Source: Streptantibioticus parmotrematis (GTDB lineage: Bacteria; Actinomycetota; Actinomycetes; Streptomycetales; Streptomycetaceae). From it: a DNA stretch of 64,000 nucleotides. The translations under genes and the position numbers were made by a program. The stretch's first letter is position 1; each line of letters starts with the position of its first letter. Below the pieces are notes generated by a model, which saw only the letters and a list, made by a program, of their open reading frames with translations, was not told where the DNA came from and made no database searches. The stretch is from assembly GCF_019890615.1 (NCBI RefSeq), contig NZ_JAINVZ010000023.1:60394-124393 (forward strand), in the 5' to 3' direction. This document shows positions 51,990 to 62,166 of this stretch, in pieces.

Positions 51990-53210
51990 TCAGCAACTCC
52001 CCAGCACCAGGGAGACGTTGTGGCCTCCGAATCCGAAGGAGTTCGCCAGCGCGACCCGCCAGCCTCCCTCCCGGGGGGCGCCGCTGACGACGTCCAGGCC
52101 GATGCGCGGGTCGGGCTCGTCGAGATTGCGTGTCGGCGGCACGTGCCCGTCGCGCAACGCCAGCAGCGCGGCCATCGCGCCCAGGCTGCCCGACGCGCCC
52201 AGGAGGTGACCGGTCATGGACTTGGTCGCGGTGACCACGGGGTGGGTCCCGACGGCGGCCGCGATCGCCTCGGCCTCGGCGAGATCGCCCTGCGGGGTGG
52301 CGGTGGCGTGCGCGTGGACGTGACCGACGCCGTCGGGCTCGACTCCCGCGTCACGCAGGGCACTTCGCATGGCGGACGTCTGCCCGGCCGCGTCGGAGGC
52401 GGTGATGTGACCGGCGTTGGAACTGACGCCCGCGCCGAGCACGGCGCCGTGCGGCCGGACGCCACGTGCCCTCGCGTGCTCCGCCCGCTCCAGCACGAGC
52501 AACGCACCGCCCTCCCCCAGGACGAACCCGTTGCGCCGCGCGTCGAAGGGGCGCGAGGCGTGCTCGGGGTCGTCGTTGGCCGTGGACAACGCCATCATGC
52601 GCGCGAACGCGGTCAACGGCAGCGGATGGATGGCCGCCTCGACACCCCCGGCCACCACGACGTCCACCCGTCCCGCCCTGATGAGATCCAGCCCGAGCGC
52701 GACGGCCTCGGCCCCGGAGGCGCACGCGCTCACCGGTGCGTGGGCGCCACCGCGTGCGCCCAGCGCCATGCTGACGTGGGCCGCGGGCCCGTTGGCCATG
52801 AGCATCGGCACGGTGTGCGGTGACACACGGCGCGGGCCCGACTCCTCCAGGACGCGGTTCTGGCCGAGCAGGGAGGTGAGCCCGCCCACGCCGGTCCCGA
52901 TGACGACGGCGAGCCGTTCCGGCGCCACGTCCGGCGTGCTCGCGTCGTCCCACGCCTCACGGGCCGCCACCAGGGCGATCTGCTCGGCCCGGTCGAGCTT
53001 GCGTGCCTCGGTGCGCGGCAGCGACCCGGCGGGGTCGTCCAGCAGGGGTGCCGCGATCCGCACGGGCAGGGGGCGCGCCCACTCCTGCGCCAGGGAGACG
53101 ACGCCGTTGGCGCCCTCCCGCATCGCGGCCCAGGTGGCGGGGACGTCGCGGCCCAGCGGCGTCAGGGCCCCGAGGCCGGTCACCCATACGTCGGTCGTGT
53201 TTCCTCGCAT
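51990..53210 (-). CDS. Beta-ketoacyl-ACP synthase II (KASII/FabF-like)
   Basis: A 406-residue thiolase-fold condensing enzyme. The triad is visible: Cys in PVSACASGAEAV, His in VHAHATATPQGD, His in TKSMTGHLLGASG, with a GFGGHN C-terminal loop. It elongates acyl-ACP with malonyl-ACP. There is no ACP, KR or chain-length factor gene beside it, so it is either an auxiliary FAS gene or serves an unlinked pathway. The ATG start at 53210 is 8 bases after a -10 box, so the message is likely leaderless. Confidence 0.9.
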   Translation of the reverse strand: MRGNTTDVWVTGLGALTPLGRDVPATWAAMREGANGVVSLAQEWARPLPVRIAAPLLDDPAGSLPRTEARKLDRAEQIALVAAREAWDDASTPDVAPERLAVVIGTGVGGLTSLLGQNRVLEESGPRRVSPHTVPMLMANGPAAHVSMALGARGGAHAPVSACASGAEAVALGLDLIRAGRVDVVVAGGVEAAIHPLPLTAFARMMALSTANDDPEHASRPFDARRNGFVLGEGGALLVLERAEHARARGVRPHGAVLGAGVSSNAGHITASDAAGQTSAMRSALRDAGVEPDGVGHVHAHATATPQGDLAEAEAIAAAVGTHPVVTATKSMTGHLLGASGSLGAMAALLALRDGHVPPTRNLDEPDPRIGLDVVSGAPREGGWRVALANSFGFGGHNVSLVLGSC

Positions 53211-53218
53211 GACCCGGG

Positions 53219-53248
53219 ACAGTAGCCAACCAACCAGTTGGTTGGCAA
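53219..53248 (-). promoter_or_regulatory. Promoter and operator of the ketoacyl synthase gene
   Basis: On the minus strand TTGCCA (53248-53243), 18 bp, and TACTGT (53224-53219) form a good promoter, 8 bases before ATG 53210. The spacer is a 22-bp palindrome (53225-53246; arms GCCAACCAAC and GTTGGTTGGC). A repressor on it would block RNA polymerase. The second palindrome of the region (53298-53311) shares the AACCAACC/GGTTGG half-site. Confidence 0.8.
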
Positions 53249-53297
53249 TGTGCGATCGCCTCACGCAGGCCGCGCGCAGGCGTCCGCGCACCACGCA

Positions 53298-53311
53298 ACC
53301 AACCGGTTGGT
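53298..53311 (+). promoter_or_regulatory. Operator of the TetR gene (ACCAACCGGTTGGT)
   Basis: A perfect 14-bp palindrome, 7 bases upstream of a -10-like TACCAT (53319-53324), so it lies between the -35 and -10 positions of the TetR gene's own promoter. Arms match those of the ketoacyl-synthase operator. ATG 53331 is 6 bases after the -10 box (leaderless). Confidence 0.78.
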
Positions 53312-53330
53312 CGCGCCGTACCATGCCCCC

Positions 53331-53921
53331 ATGACCACGACGAACGCCCGTGCCGGTGAGACCCGCGCCCGTCTGCTGGCCGCCGCCCGCACCGAGTTCG
53401 CCGCGCACGGCCTCAGCGGTGCGCGCGTCGACCGGATCGCCGCGCGAGCGGGCGTCAACAAGGAGCGGATCTACGGGTACTTCGGCGGGAAGGAGAACCT
53501 GTTCGCCGCTGTCGTCGCGGAGACGTTCCAGGAGCACGCGGAGCGGGTCGGCCTCCCGGAGGGGGACCTCGGCGAGTACGCCGGGCGGGTCTACGACTTC
53601 CATCGCCGCAACCCCGAGCTGACCCGGATGATGATGTGGGAGGCGCTGCACTACGGCGGCGGCCCGATGCCCGACGAGGCGTTGCGGACCGCGTACTACA
53701 AGGAGAAGGTCGCCGCGCTGCCGTGGCCGGACGGGGAAGCGCCGGACGAGCGGGCCGCCGCGACCTTCCTGACCGTGATCGGCCTGGCCGTCTGGCCGCT
53801 GGCGTTTCCGCAGATGACGCGGCTGGTCATGGGAACGGCGGCCGCTCACTCCGGTGCGCGGGACGAGGCCGACCCGGTGCGGGCGCAGGTCGTGGCGGCG
53901 GCCCGGGCGCTGGAGCGGTGA
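53331..53921 (+). CDS. TetR family repressor, divergent from the ketoacyl synthase
   Basis: A 196-residue regulator: the HTH ARTEFAAHGLSGARVDRIAARAGVNKERIYGYFGGKENL (about residues 18-56) and a TetR_C domain with FHRRNPELTRMMMWEALHYGGG. Two operator palindromes in the 120-bp divergent region and in the spacer of each promoter strongly suggest autorepression and repression of the ketoacyl synthase. The likely ligand would be an acyl-CoA or drug, but this is not visible. Confidence 0.92.
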   Translation: MTTTNARAGETRARLLAAARTEFAAHGLSGARVDRIAARAGVNKERIYGYFGGKENLFAAVVAETFQEHAERVGLPEGDLGEYAGRVYDFHRRNPELTRMMMWEALHYGGGPMPDEALRTAYYKEKVAALPWPDGEAPDERAAATFLTVIGLAVWPLAFPQMTRLVMGTAAAHSGARDEADPVRAQVVAAARALER

Positions 53922-54121
53922 TGACCGACGCGGCCCGGGGCCGACGCGCCGTCAGCCGCGGCGCGAGTCCGGGCGCGTCACCTCACCCGCCCGTTGTGCC
54001 CCATACCCACCGCAACTCCCCTTCCCGCCTGGTCACGGCGTTCGACCGACCTGCTGGAAGAGGGGAAGGTCACAGCCATGGCAACTGCTGCGCCAACGGC
54101 GTCTCCCCTAGCCTTTCCCCC

Positions 54122-56017
54122 ATGACGGTCCTGCCCGACGACGGGCTCTCCCTGGCCGCCGACTTCCCCGACGCCACCCGCGAGCAGTGGCAGCGCCTCG
54201 TCGAAGGCGTGCTGCGCAAGGCGGGCAAGGACGATGTTTCGGGTGCGGCGGCGGAAGACGCACTGGCCACCAGGCTCCAGGACGCGCTGGTCACCGGTCC
54301 GCTGTACGCGGCCGAGGACGGCACGGGCGCGGACCCGGGTTTCCCGGGCTTCGCGCCGTATCTGCGCGGTGGGCGGCCGGACGGCACCGTGGCCACCGGC
54401 TGGGACGTACGCCAGCGGCACACGCACCCCGATCCGGAGCGGGCCAACGCGGCCGTGCTCGCCGACCTGGAGAACGGCGCGACCTCCCTGTGGCTGGTCA
54501 CCGGCGCCGCGGGGCTGGCGGTCGCGGACCTGCCGAAGGCGCTGGAAGGCGTCTACCTCGACCTGGCCCCGGTCGTGCTGGAGGCGGGCGAGGAGTTCGA
54601 GGCGGCGGCCGAGGCGCTGCTCACGCTGTACGGCGAGCGTGAGGTGCCCGGGTCCGCCGCGATCGGCAACCTCGGCGCGGACCCGCTGGGCCTGGCGGCG
54701 CGCACCGGCCGCCACGACCGGATCGCGGACCACGCGCGGGCCGCGGCCCGGCTCGCGGTGCGGTGCCTGGACGCGTACCCCGGGGTGCGGACGCTGACCG
54801 TGGACGCGTTGCCGTACCACGAGGCGGGCGGCTCGCCCGCGCAGGAACTGGGCTGTTCGCTGGCCACCGGTGTCGCCTACCTGCGGCTGCTGACCGAGGC
54901 CGGGGTGCCGGTGGACGCGGCGTGCGGGCAGCTGGAGTTCCGTTACGCGGCGGACGCCGACCAGTTCCTGACCATCGCGAAGCTGCGCGCGGCGCGGCGG
55001 TTGTGGTCGCGGGTCGCCGAGGTGTCCGGGGTGACGCCGGGCGCGGGCGCGGGGGCGCAGCGGCAGCACGCGGTGACCTCGCCGGTGATGATGACGCGCC
55101 GCGACCCGTGGGTGAACATGCTGCGCACCACGGTCGCCTGCCTGGGTGCCGGGGTGGGCGGCGCGGACGCGGTGACCGTGCTGCCGTTCGACGACGCGAT
55201 CGGCCTGCCGGACGCCTTCGCCCGGCGGATAGCGCGCAACACCTCCACCATCCTCGTCGAGGAGTCGCACCTGTCGCGGGTCATCGATCCGGCGGGCGGT
55301 TCCTGGTACGTGGAGCGGCTCACGGACGAGCTGGCGCGGGCGGCCTGGGCGTGGTTCCAGGAGATCGAGCGGGCGGGGGGTCAGGAATCCGCACTGCGTT
55401 CCGGGCTGGTCGCCGAGCGCCTGGAGACGACCTGGCGGGAGCGTTCCGGGCGGCTGGCCCGGCGTCGCGAACCCATCACCGGCGTCAGCGAGTTCCCGTT
55501 CCTGGCCGAGCAGCCGGTCGCGCGCGAGCCCGCCGTGCCGAAGCCCACGGGTGGACTGCCGAGGGTGCGGCGCGACGAGGCGTTCGAGGCGTTGCGGGCG
55601 CGTTCGGACGCGCATCTGGCGTCGACCGGTCGGCGGCCCGCGGTCTTCCTGGCCTCGCTCGGCCCGGCCGCGGCGCACACCACCCGGGTGACCTTCGCCT
55701 CCAACCTCTTCCAGGCGGGCGGCGTCGAGCCGGTGCACGACCCGGTGACGGTGGACGCGGCCTCGGTGGCAGAGGCGTTCGCGCGCAGCGGCGCCCGGGT
55801 GGCGTGCCTGTGCTCCAGCGACACGTTGTACGCGGAACAGGCCGAGGCGGTCGCCGCGGCGCTCAAGTCGGCCGGTGCGGAACGGGTTTTCCTCGCCGGG
55901 CGGCCGGGTGAGCTGCGAGGCGCCTTGGAGGGCGCGGGAGTTGACGAGTTCGTCTTCGCGGGCGGTGACGCGGTCGCCGTACTGTCCGCCGTCCTCGACC
56001 AGTTGGGAGTGGCGTGA
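54122..56017 (+). CDS. mutA: Methylmalonyl-CoA mutase small subunit
   Basis: A 631-residue protein with the substrate-binding TIM barrel ([24 protein letters not shown]-type [39 protein letters not shown]) and a remnant C-terminal Rossmann domain. It lacks the DxHxxG motif of B12 binding, as expected for the beta subunit. ATG 54122 is 7 bases after TAGCCT (54109-54114), suggesting leaderless translation. It forms a heterodimer with MutB. Confidence 0.95.
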   Translation: MTVLPDDGLSLAADFPDATREQWQRLVEGVLRKAGKDDVSGAAAEDALATRLQDALVTGPLYAAEDGTGADPGFPGFAPYLRGGRPDGTVATGWDVRQRHTHPDPERANAAVLADLENGATSLWLVTGAAGLAVADLPKALEGVYLDLAPVVLEAGEEFEAAAEALLTLYGEREVPGSAAIGNLGADPLGLAARTGRHDRIADHARAAARLAVRCLDAYPGVRTLTVDALPYHEAGGSPAQELGCSLATGVAYLRLLTEAGVPVDAACGQLEFRYAADADQFLTIAKLRAARRLWSRVAEVSGVTPGAGAGAQRQHAVTSPVMMTRRDPWVNMLRTTVACLGAGVGGADAVTVLPFDDAIGLPDAFARRIARNTSTILVEESHLSRVIDPAGGSWYVERLTDELARAAWAWFQEIERAGGQESALRSGLVAERLETTWRERSGRLARRREPITGVSEFPFLAEQPVAREPAVPKPTGGLPRVRRDEAFEALRARSDAHLASTGRRPAVFLASLGPAAAHTTRVTFASNLFQAGGVEPVHDPVTVDAASVAEAFARSGARVACLCSSDTLYAEQAEAVAAALKSAGAERVFLAGRPGELRGALEGAGVDEFVFAGGDAVAVLSAVLDQLGVA

Positions 56018-58242
56018 TGCAGGGCAGTGCCGGACAGCCGGCCTCCATCCCGGACTTCTGCGACGTCCCGCTCGACGGCGACGTGCCCGCGGCCGACGCC
56101 GGCCAGTGGCGGGACGCGGTCGCCGAGGCCACCGGCAAGGGGCCGGAGGACCTGGTGTGGGAGACGCCCGAGGGCATCGGCGTCAAGCCGCTCTACACCT
56201 CCGACGACCTGACCGGGCTCGACTTCCTGGGCACCTACCCGGGCATCGCGCCGTACCTGCGCGGCCCCTATCCCACGATGTACGTCAACCAGCCCTGGAC
56301 GATCCGGCAGTACGCGGGATTCTCGACCGCCGAGGAGTCCAACGCGTTCTACCGGCGCAACCTGGCGGCGGGCCAGAAGGGCCTGTCGGTGGCGTTCGAC
56401 CTGCCGACGCACCGCGGCTACGACAGCGACCACCCCCGGGTGACCGGTGACGTCGGCATGGCGGGCGTGGCGATCGACTCGATCTACGACATGCGGCAGT
56501 TGTTCGACGGCATCCCGCTGGACCGCATGAGCGTGTCGATGACGATGAACGGCGCGGTGCTGCCGGTGCTCGCGCTGTACATCGTGGCGGCCGAGGAGCA
56601 GGGCGTGCCGCCGGAGAAGCTGGCGGGGACCATCCAGAACGACATCCTCAAGGAGTTCATGGTCCGCAACACCTACATCTACCCGCCGCAGCCGTCGATG
56701 CGGATCATCTCCGACATCTTCGCGTACACCTCGCGCAAGATGCCGCGGTACAACTCGATCTCCATCTCCGGCTACCACATCCAGGAGGCCGGTGCCACGG
56801 CCGACCTGGAGCTGGCCTACACGCTCGCCGACGGTGTGGAGTACCTGCGGGCCGGGCTGGGCGCGGGGCTGGACGTGGACGCGTTCGCGCCGCGGCTGTC
56901 GTTCTTCTGGGCGATCGGCATGAACTTCTTCATGGAGGTCGCCAAGCTGCGCGCGGCACGGCTGCTGTGGGCGAAGCTGGTGAAGGGATTCGAGCCGAAG
57001 AACCCCAAGTCTCTTTCGTTGCGCACCCATTCGCAGACCTCGGGCTGGTCGCTGACCGCGCAGGACGTCTTCAACAACGTCACCCGCACCTGCGTGGAGG
57101 CGATGGCGGCGACCCAGGGCCACACCCAGTCGCTGCACACCAACGCGCTGGACGAGGCGCTGGCGCTGCCCACCGACTTCTCCGCGCGCATCGCCCGCAA
57201 CACCCAGCTGCTGCTCCAGCAGGAGTCGGGCACCTGCCGGGTGATCGACCCGTGGGGCGGCAGCGCGTACGTCGAGCGCCTCACCTACGACCTGGCGCGG
57301 CGCGCCTGGCAGCACATCCAGGAGGTCGAGGCGGCCGGTGGCATGGCCGAGGCGATCGACGCGGGCATCCCCAAGCTGCGCGTCGAGGAGGCCGCGGCGC
57401 GCACCCAGGCGCGGATCGACTCCGGGCGCCAGCCGGTGATCGGCGTCAACAAGTACCGGGTGGAGTCCGACGAGCAGATCGACGTGCTCAAGGTGGACAA
57501 CTCCTCGGTGCGCACCCAGCAGATCGCCAAGCTGCGCAGGCTGCGTGCCGAACGCGACGAGGCGGCCTGCCAGGACGCGTTGCGCGCGCTGACCAGGGCC
57601 GCCGAGCAGGGGCCCTCCGGTGACGGCCTGGAGGGCAATCTGCTGGCGCTCGCGGTGGACGCGGCCCGCGCGATGGCGACGGTCGGCGAGATCTCCGACG
57701 CCCTGGAGAAGGTGTACGGCCGCCACGCGGGCCAGATCCGTACCATCTCCGGTGTGTACCGAGACGAAGCGGGGACCTCGCCCGGGGTGGAGCGCACCCG
57801 CGCGCTGGTGGAGGCGTTCGAGGAGGCCGAGGGCCGCAGGCCGCGCATCCTGGTCGCCAAGATGGGGCAGGACGGCCACGACCGCGGCCAGAAGGTGATC
57901 GCCACCGCCTTCGCCGACCTGGGCTTCGACGTGGACGTCGGCCCGCTGTTCCAGACGCCCGCGGAGGTGGCGCGCCAAGCGGTGGAGGCCGACGCCCACA
58001 TCGTCGGTGTCTCGTCGCTGGCGGCCGGACACCTGACGCTGGTGCCCGCGCTGCGCGAGGCGCTGGCGGAGGCGGGCCGCGACGACATCACCATCGTCGT
58101 GGGCGGCGTCATCCCGCCGCAGGACGTCGAGCCGCTCAAGGAGATGGGCGCCGCGGCGGTCTTCCCGCCGGGCACGGTGATCCCGGACGCGGCCTACGAC
58201 CTGTTGACGGACCTGGCCGCCGCGCTCGGTCACGAGCTGTGA
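56017..58242 (+). CDS. mutB: Methylmalonyl-CoA mutase large subunit
   Basis: A 741-residue adenosylcobalamin enzyme interconverting (R)-methylmalonyl-CoA and succinyl-CoA. The catalytic barrel contains [28 protein letters not shown], and the C-terminal cobalamin domain has [18 protein letters not shown], where the His of DGHDRG ligates cobalt. The ATG overlaps mutA's TGA by one base (TGATG). In propionate and odd-chain/branched amino-acid catabolism it feeds succinate; reversed it supplies polyketide precursors. Confidence 0.97.
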   Translation: MQGSAGQPASIPDFCDVPLDGDVPAADAGQWRDAVAEATGKGPEDLVWETPEGIGVKPLYTSDDLTGLDFLGTYPGIAPYLRGPYPTMYVNQPWTIRQYAGFSTAEESNAFYRRNLAAGQKGLSVAFDLPTHRGYDSDHPRVTGDVGMAGVAIDSIYDMRQLFDGIPLDRMSVSMTMNGAVLPVLALYIVAAEEQGVPPEKLAGTIQNDILKEFMVRNTYIYPPQPSMRIISDIFAYTSRKMPRYNSISISGYHIQEAGATADLELAYTLADGVEYLRAGLGAGLDVDAFAPRLSFFWAIGMNFFMEVAKLRAARLLWAKLVKGFEPKNPKSLSLRTHSQTSGWSLTAQDVFNNVTRTCVEAMAATQGHTQSLHTNALDEALALPTDFSARIARNTQLLLQQESGTCRVIDPWGGSAYVERLTYDLARRAWQHIQEVEAAGGMAEAIDAGIPKLRVEEAAARTQARIDSGRQPVIGVNKYRVESDEQIDVLKVDNSSVRTQQIAKLRRLRAERDEAACQDALRALTRAAEQGPSGDGLEGNLLALAVDAARAMATVGEISDALEKVYGRHAGQIRTISGVYRDEAGTSPGVERTRALVEAFEEAEGRRPRILVAKMGQDGHDRGQKVIATAFADLGFDVDVGPLFQTPAEVARQAVEADAHIVGVSSLAAGHLTLVPALREALAEAGRDDITIVVGGVIPPQDVEPLKEMGAAAVFPPGTVIPDAAYDLLTDLAAALGHEL

Positions 58243-58246
58243 TCGC

Positions 58247-59254
58247 ATGGCGCGGCTGATCGATCTCGACGCGTACGCCAAGGGCGTGCTGGACGGCTCG
58301 CGCGCTCACGTGGCGCGGGCCATCACGCTGGTGGAGTCCCGCAGGGCCGACCACCGCGGGCTGGCGCAGCAGTTGCTGGTCGAGCTGCTGCCGCACGCGG
58401 GGCGGGCCCGCAGGATCGGCATCACGGGGGTGCCGGGGGTCGGCAAGTCGACGTTCATCGACGCGCTGGGCACGTTGCTCACCGGCATGGGCCACCGGGT
58501 CGCGGTGCTGGCGGTGGACCCGTCCTCGTCGCGTACCGGCGGCTCCATCCTGGGCGACAAGACCCGGATGGAGCGGCTGGCGGTGGACCCGGCGGCGTTC
58601 GTGCGGCCCTCACCGAGCTCGGGGACGCTGGGCGGGGTGGCCCGGGCGACCCGGGAGACCATGGTGGTGGTGGAGGCCGCGGGCTACGACGTGGTGCTGG
58701 TGGAGACCGTGGGCGTGGGCCAGTCGGAGACCGCGGTGGCCGGCATGGTCGACACCTTCCTGATGCTCACCCTGGCCAGGACCGGCGACCAGTTGCAGGG
58801 CATCAAGAAGGGTGTGCTGGAACTCGCCGACATCGTCGCCGTCAACAAGGCGGACGGCCCGCACGAGCGCGACGCGAAGGCCGCCGCGCGTGAACTGGCG
58901 GGCGCGCTGCGGCTGATGCAGCCGGTGGACGCGGCCTGGACTCCCCCGGTGCTCACCTGCAGCGCCCGCGAGGGCAGCGGCCTGGACACGTTGTGGGAGC
59001 GGCTGGAGCAGCACCGCACGCTGCTGGAGTCCACCGGGCGGCTCGCCGCCAAGCGCCGCGACCAGCAGGTGGCGTGGACCTGGTCGATGGTGCACGAGCG
59101 GCTGCTGACCCGGATGCGCGAGCACCCGGCGGTGCGCCGTCTGGTGCCCGAGCTCGAACAGCGGGTGCGGGAGGGCACGTTGACCGCGACGCTCGCCGCC
59201 GACCGGCTGCTGGAAGCGTTCGGGGAGGGCGACGGCACCCGCGGCGAGGGCTGA
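58247..59254 (+). CDS. meaB: Methylmalonyl-CoA mutase-associated GTPase MeaB
   Basis: A 335-residue G3E GTPase. The P-loop is [15 protein letters not shown]; the switch-region [24 protein letters not shown] and the [11 protein letters not shown]alker B-type motif follow; the base-binding VNKADG is also clear. It loads and protects the cobalamin in methylmalonyl-CoA mutase. It starts 4 bp after mutB, completing a mutA-mutB-meaB operon. No methylmalonyl-CoA epimerase gene lies here. Confidence 0.96.
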   Translation: MARLIDLDAYAKGVLDGSRAHVARAITLVESRRADHRGLAQQLLVELLPHAGRARRIGITGVPGVGKSTFIDALGTLLTGMGHRVAVLAVDPSSSRTGGSILGDKTRMERLAVDPAAFVRPSPSSGTLGGVARATRETMVVVEAAGYDVVLVETVGVGQSETAVAGMVDTFLMLTLARTGDQLQGIKKGVLELADIVAVNKADGPHERDAKAAARELAGALRLMQPVDAAWTPPVLTCSAREGSGLDTLWERLEQHRTLLESTGRLAAKRRDQQVAWTWSMVHERLLTRMREHPAVRRLVPELEQRVREGTLTATLAADRLLEAFGEGDGTRGEG

Positions 59255-59365
59255 CCCGCCGCGCCCGGGACGGACGGCCTCTTTGCGTACGCCGCCGCAC
59301 GCGCGAGATTGAAAGGGGCGGGAGTCATCGGGCTTCTGCCGTGGCGTCGGCGACGGGAAGCGGAC

Positions 59366-60493
59366 ATGAACGGCTCCGCACCACTGGGCAGGGTCCTGGG
59401 CGTGCCGCTGCGCGTCCACTGGTCCGCCCCGGTCCTGGTGCTGTTCCTCGGCCTGGGCCTGGCCGGGCAGACGCTGCCCGCCTGGGTGCCGGGCCGCTCG
59501 CGCGCCGTCTACGACACGGCCGGGCTGGTCGGCGCGCTGCTGCTGATCGCGAGTCTGCTGCTGCACGAGGCGGCGCACGCGCTGACGGCCCGCCGCTTCG
59601 GGGTGCGGGTGGACGACATCACCGTGTGGGGCCTGGGCGGTGTGACCCGCATGGGGCGGCCCGCGACCCCGGGCGGGGAGCTGACGGTGGCGCTGGCCGG
59701 ACCGCTGGCCAGCCTGGTCACCGGCGGGGTGGCCGTGGCGGCGGGGTTCGGCGCGCGGGAGGTGCTGGGCTGGGCGGTGCCCGCGGCGGTGCTGGTGTGG
59801 ACCGGCTGGCTGAACGTGCTGCTCGCCGCGTTCAACCTGCTGCCCGCCGCCCCACTGGACGGCGGGCGGGTGCTCCAGGCGGCGGTGTGGTGGCGGCGCG
59901 GCGACCGGGAGCGCGCGGAACGTGTGGCGGGGCGTGCGGGCCAGGTCGCGGGGCTGGCGCTGGCCGCCGCGGGCTTCGCGATGGTGCTGTACGGGGACGA
60001 CTCGGGCCTGTGGCTCGCGCTGGTCGGGCTGTTCGTGTGGTCGGCGGCGATCGCGCAGGTGCGGCGCGCCGCGCTGGTGGGCGCGTTGCGCGGGGTGCGG
60101 GTAGGGCGGCTGATGTCCGCCGCGCCGGAGGCGGTGCCGGAGTGGCTGACGGTGGAACGGTTCCTCGCCGCCTCGGCCGGTCGGGGGCAGCGGGCGGTGG
60201 TGCCGCTGGTCGACTTCGAGGGCCGCCCCAGCGGGGTCGTGGACGCGCGGCGGCTGGCCCTGGTGCCCGCGGGCCGGCGCGACGAGGTGCGGCTGCGGGA
60301 CGCGGCGGTGCCGTTGACGTGGTGCACCCTGGCCGCGCCGGACGACGAGCTGGTGGCGGTGCTGGAGCGGGCGGGCGCGACCCCGCCGGTGCTGGTCGTT
60401 CAGGACGGGCGGCTGGTCGGTGTGGTCTCGGCCGAGACGATCTCCCGCGCCGCCCTCCAGCGGCTGCCGGAACGCACGCCCCGCGCGTCCTGA
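59366..60493 (+). CDS. Site-2 protease family (SpoIVFB-like) with CBS-like C-terminus
   Basis: A 375-residue intramembrane zinc protease. The zinc motif HEAAH is in SLLLHEAAHALTARRFGV, the third ligand motif is in LLPAAPLDGGRVL, with about six hydrophobic segments. The C-terminal ~120 residues (VGRLMSAAPEAVPEWLTVERFL ... LVVQDGRLVGVVSAETI) resemble a CBS pair. S2P enzymes release membrane-bound regulators; the substrate is unknown. GGGAAG precedes ATG 59366. It converges with the rodA-like gene. Confidence 0.9.
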   Translation: MNGSAPLGRVLGVPLRVHWSAPVLVLFLGLGLAGQTLPAWVPGRSRAVYDTAGLVGALLLIASLLLHEAAHALTARRFGVRVDDITVWGLGGVTRMGRPATPGGELTVALAGPLASLVTGGVAVAAGFGAREVLGWAVPAAVLVWTGWLNVLLAAFNLLPAAPLDGGRVLQAAVWWRRGDRERAERVAGRAGQVAGLALAAAGFAMVLYGDDSGLWLALVGLFVWSAAIAQVRRAALVGALRGVRVGRLMSAAPEAVPEWLTVERFLAASAGRGQRAVVPLVDFEGRPSGVVDARRLALVPAGRRDEVRLRDAAVPLTWCTLAAPDDELVAVLERAGATPPVLVVQDGRLVGVVSAETISRAALQRLPERTPRAS

Positions 60494-60542
60494 CAGCCGC
60501 CGCGTCCGGAGCGTCACGCGGACGCGGTCGCGCCTGCCGCGT

Positions 60543-61955
60543 TCACAGCGCCGCGCGCGGCACGACCGCCGTCATCGCCTCCGCGGTCGAGGGCGCCTGG
60601 GTGGGGTTCTGCCGCTCGTACGTGGCACGGCCCGCCGCGTCGCTGAGCTTGAGCAGGATGCCCACCAGCAGCCAGTTGGCGACGGTGGAGGAACCGCCCT
60701 GGGCGAGGAACGGCAGCGCCTTGCCGGTCAGCGGGATCAGGCCGGTGACGCCGCCGACGACCACGAAGACCTGGAGCCCGATGGTCGCGGCGAGCCCGGC
60801 GGCCAGCAGCTTGCCGAACGGGTCGGTCAGCAGCAGCGCGGTGCGCAAACCGCGTTCGATCAGCAGCACGTACAGCAGCAGCACGGCGGTCACACCGGCG
60901 AGCCCGAGTTCCTCGCCGACCGTGGTGAGGATGAAGTCGCTGCGCCCGGCGAAGCCGATCAGCCAGGGGTAGCCCTGGCCGAGGCCGGAGCCCAGGACGC
61001 CGCCGCTGCCGAAGCTGAACAGGGCCTGCGCCGACTGGTCGGAGATCAGGCCCGGCGGGCGCTGCGCGGGCGGCAGGAAGATCGCCATGGGGTGCAGCCA
61101 GGCCACGACGCGCGCCTTGACGTGCGGCGACGTCGAGCCGACGACGCCCGCGCCGAGCGCGGCCATCAGCACACCGATGACCACCCAACTGCCGCGTTCC
61201 GTCGCGACGTACAGCATGACGATGAAGACGCCGAAGAAGATCAGCGAGGTGCCGAGGTCGTTCTCGAAGATCAGCACCAGCAGGCTGACCGCCCAGACGG
61301 CGAGGATCGGGCCGACGTTGCGGCCGCGCGGCAGGTTCATCCCCCACACCCGGCGGCCGGCGAGCGAGAGCGCGTCCCGGTTGGCCATCAGGTAGCCGGC
61401 GAAGAAGATGGCGATGGCGATCTTGACGAACTCGTCAGGCTCCAGCGACAGCGGGCCGATGAAGATCCACCGCTTGGCGCCGAAGGTGTCGCTCGGGAAG
61501 AACGCCGGGGCCAGCAGCAGCACCAGCGCGACCGCCATCGTCAGGTACGAGTACCGCTGGAGGATGCGGTGGTGCTTGATGACGACGAGCAGGGCGATGA
61601 ACACCACCCCGGCCACGCTCATCCACATCACCTGCCCCGGAGCGCCCGGCGCGCCCGGTGAGGAATGCGGGTACTCGGCGCGGTAGGAGATGTCGAGCCG
61701 CGCGATGAGCATCAGGCCCAGCGAGGAGAGCATCACCGCGAGCGGCAGGATCAGCGGGTCCGCGTAGGGCGCGAAACGGCGCACCGCGAGGTGGGCGAGG
61801 ATCGCGAGGACCCCCAGCCCGCCGCCGACGGTGAACAGGGAGCTGGGCACGGTGTTCCGCAGCGCCAGGCTCGCCCCGGCGTAGCCGAACATGCTCAACG
61901 CCACCGCGCCCACCACGAGCACCAGCTCGGTGTTGCGGCGGCGGCTCACACTCAT
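60543..61955 (-). CDS. FtsW/RodA/SpoVE family (SEDS) glycosyltransferase
   Basis: A 470-residue polytopic SEDS protein with ten or more helices. GAKRWIFIGPLSLEPDEFVKIAIAIFFAGYL, LGTSLIFFGVFIVMLYVA, ARVVAWLHPM, and EELGLAGVTAVLLLYVLLIERG are family signatures. SEDS proteins polymerise peptidoglycan with a cognate class B PBP; none is adjacent, so whether it acts in division or elongation is open. ATG 61955 (MSVSRRRNTEL) is used; GTG 61958 is in frame immediately before it. Confidence 0.93.
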   Translation of the reverse strand: MSVSRRRNTELVLVVGAVALSMFGYAGASLALRNTVPSSLFTVGGGLGVLAILAHLAVRRFAPYADPLILPLAVMLSSLGLMLIARLDISYRAEYPHSSPGAPGAPGQVMWMSVAGVVFIALLVVIKHHRILQRYSYLTMAVALVLLLAPAFFPSDTFGAKRWIFIGPLSLEPDEFVKIAIAIFFAGYLMANRDALSLAGRRVWGMNLPRGRNVGPILAVWAVSLLVLIFENDLGTSLIFFGVFIVMLYVATERGSWVVIGVLMAALGAGVVGSTSPHVKARVVAWLHPMAIFLPPAQRPPGLISDQSAQALFSFGSGGVLGSGLGQGYPWLIGFAGRSDFILTTVGEELGLAGVTAVLLLYVLLIERGLRTALLLTDPFGKLLAAGLAATIGLQVFVVVGGVTGLIPLTGKALPFLAQGGSSTVANWLLVGILLKLSDAAGRATYERQNPTQAPSTAEAMTAVVPRAAL

Positions 61956-62166
61956 CACTGCTCATCCACCCCTTTGCCACGGCCTGTTCGGCCTCGTCGG
62001 CCGCTAGGCCCCCGGCTAACTGTTGCATAAAGATGCAAGTGTTGGTGATTCGGTTCCGGGGCGGGGACCGAAATGCCGGGCGGGAACGGCCGGTTACGCC
62101 GGATCACCGGGGGTATTCCCCGACGACCACCGGGGCGCTGTCCGGCCGGCCCGTGGCGGTACGAGG
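61956..62166. promoter_or_regulatory. Gap upstream of the rodA-like gene with TTGCAT/ATGCAA palindrome
   Basis: TTGCAT (62023-62028) and ATGCAA (62033-62038) frame AAAG, 68 bp upstream of the rodA-like start. The form resembles the ARG boxes bound by ArgR in actinobacteria, but no arginine gene is near. I see no other feature in the 208 bp. Confidence 0.5.

Noticed and set aside
55381..58281. 966-codon open frame on the minus strand
   Set aside because: Antisense to mutA/mutB, with typical His/Arg/Gly-rich shadow composition.
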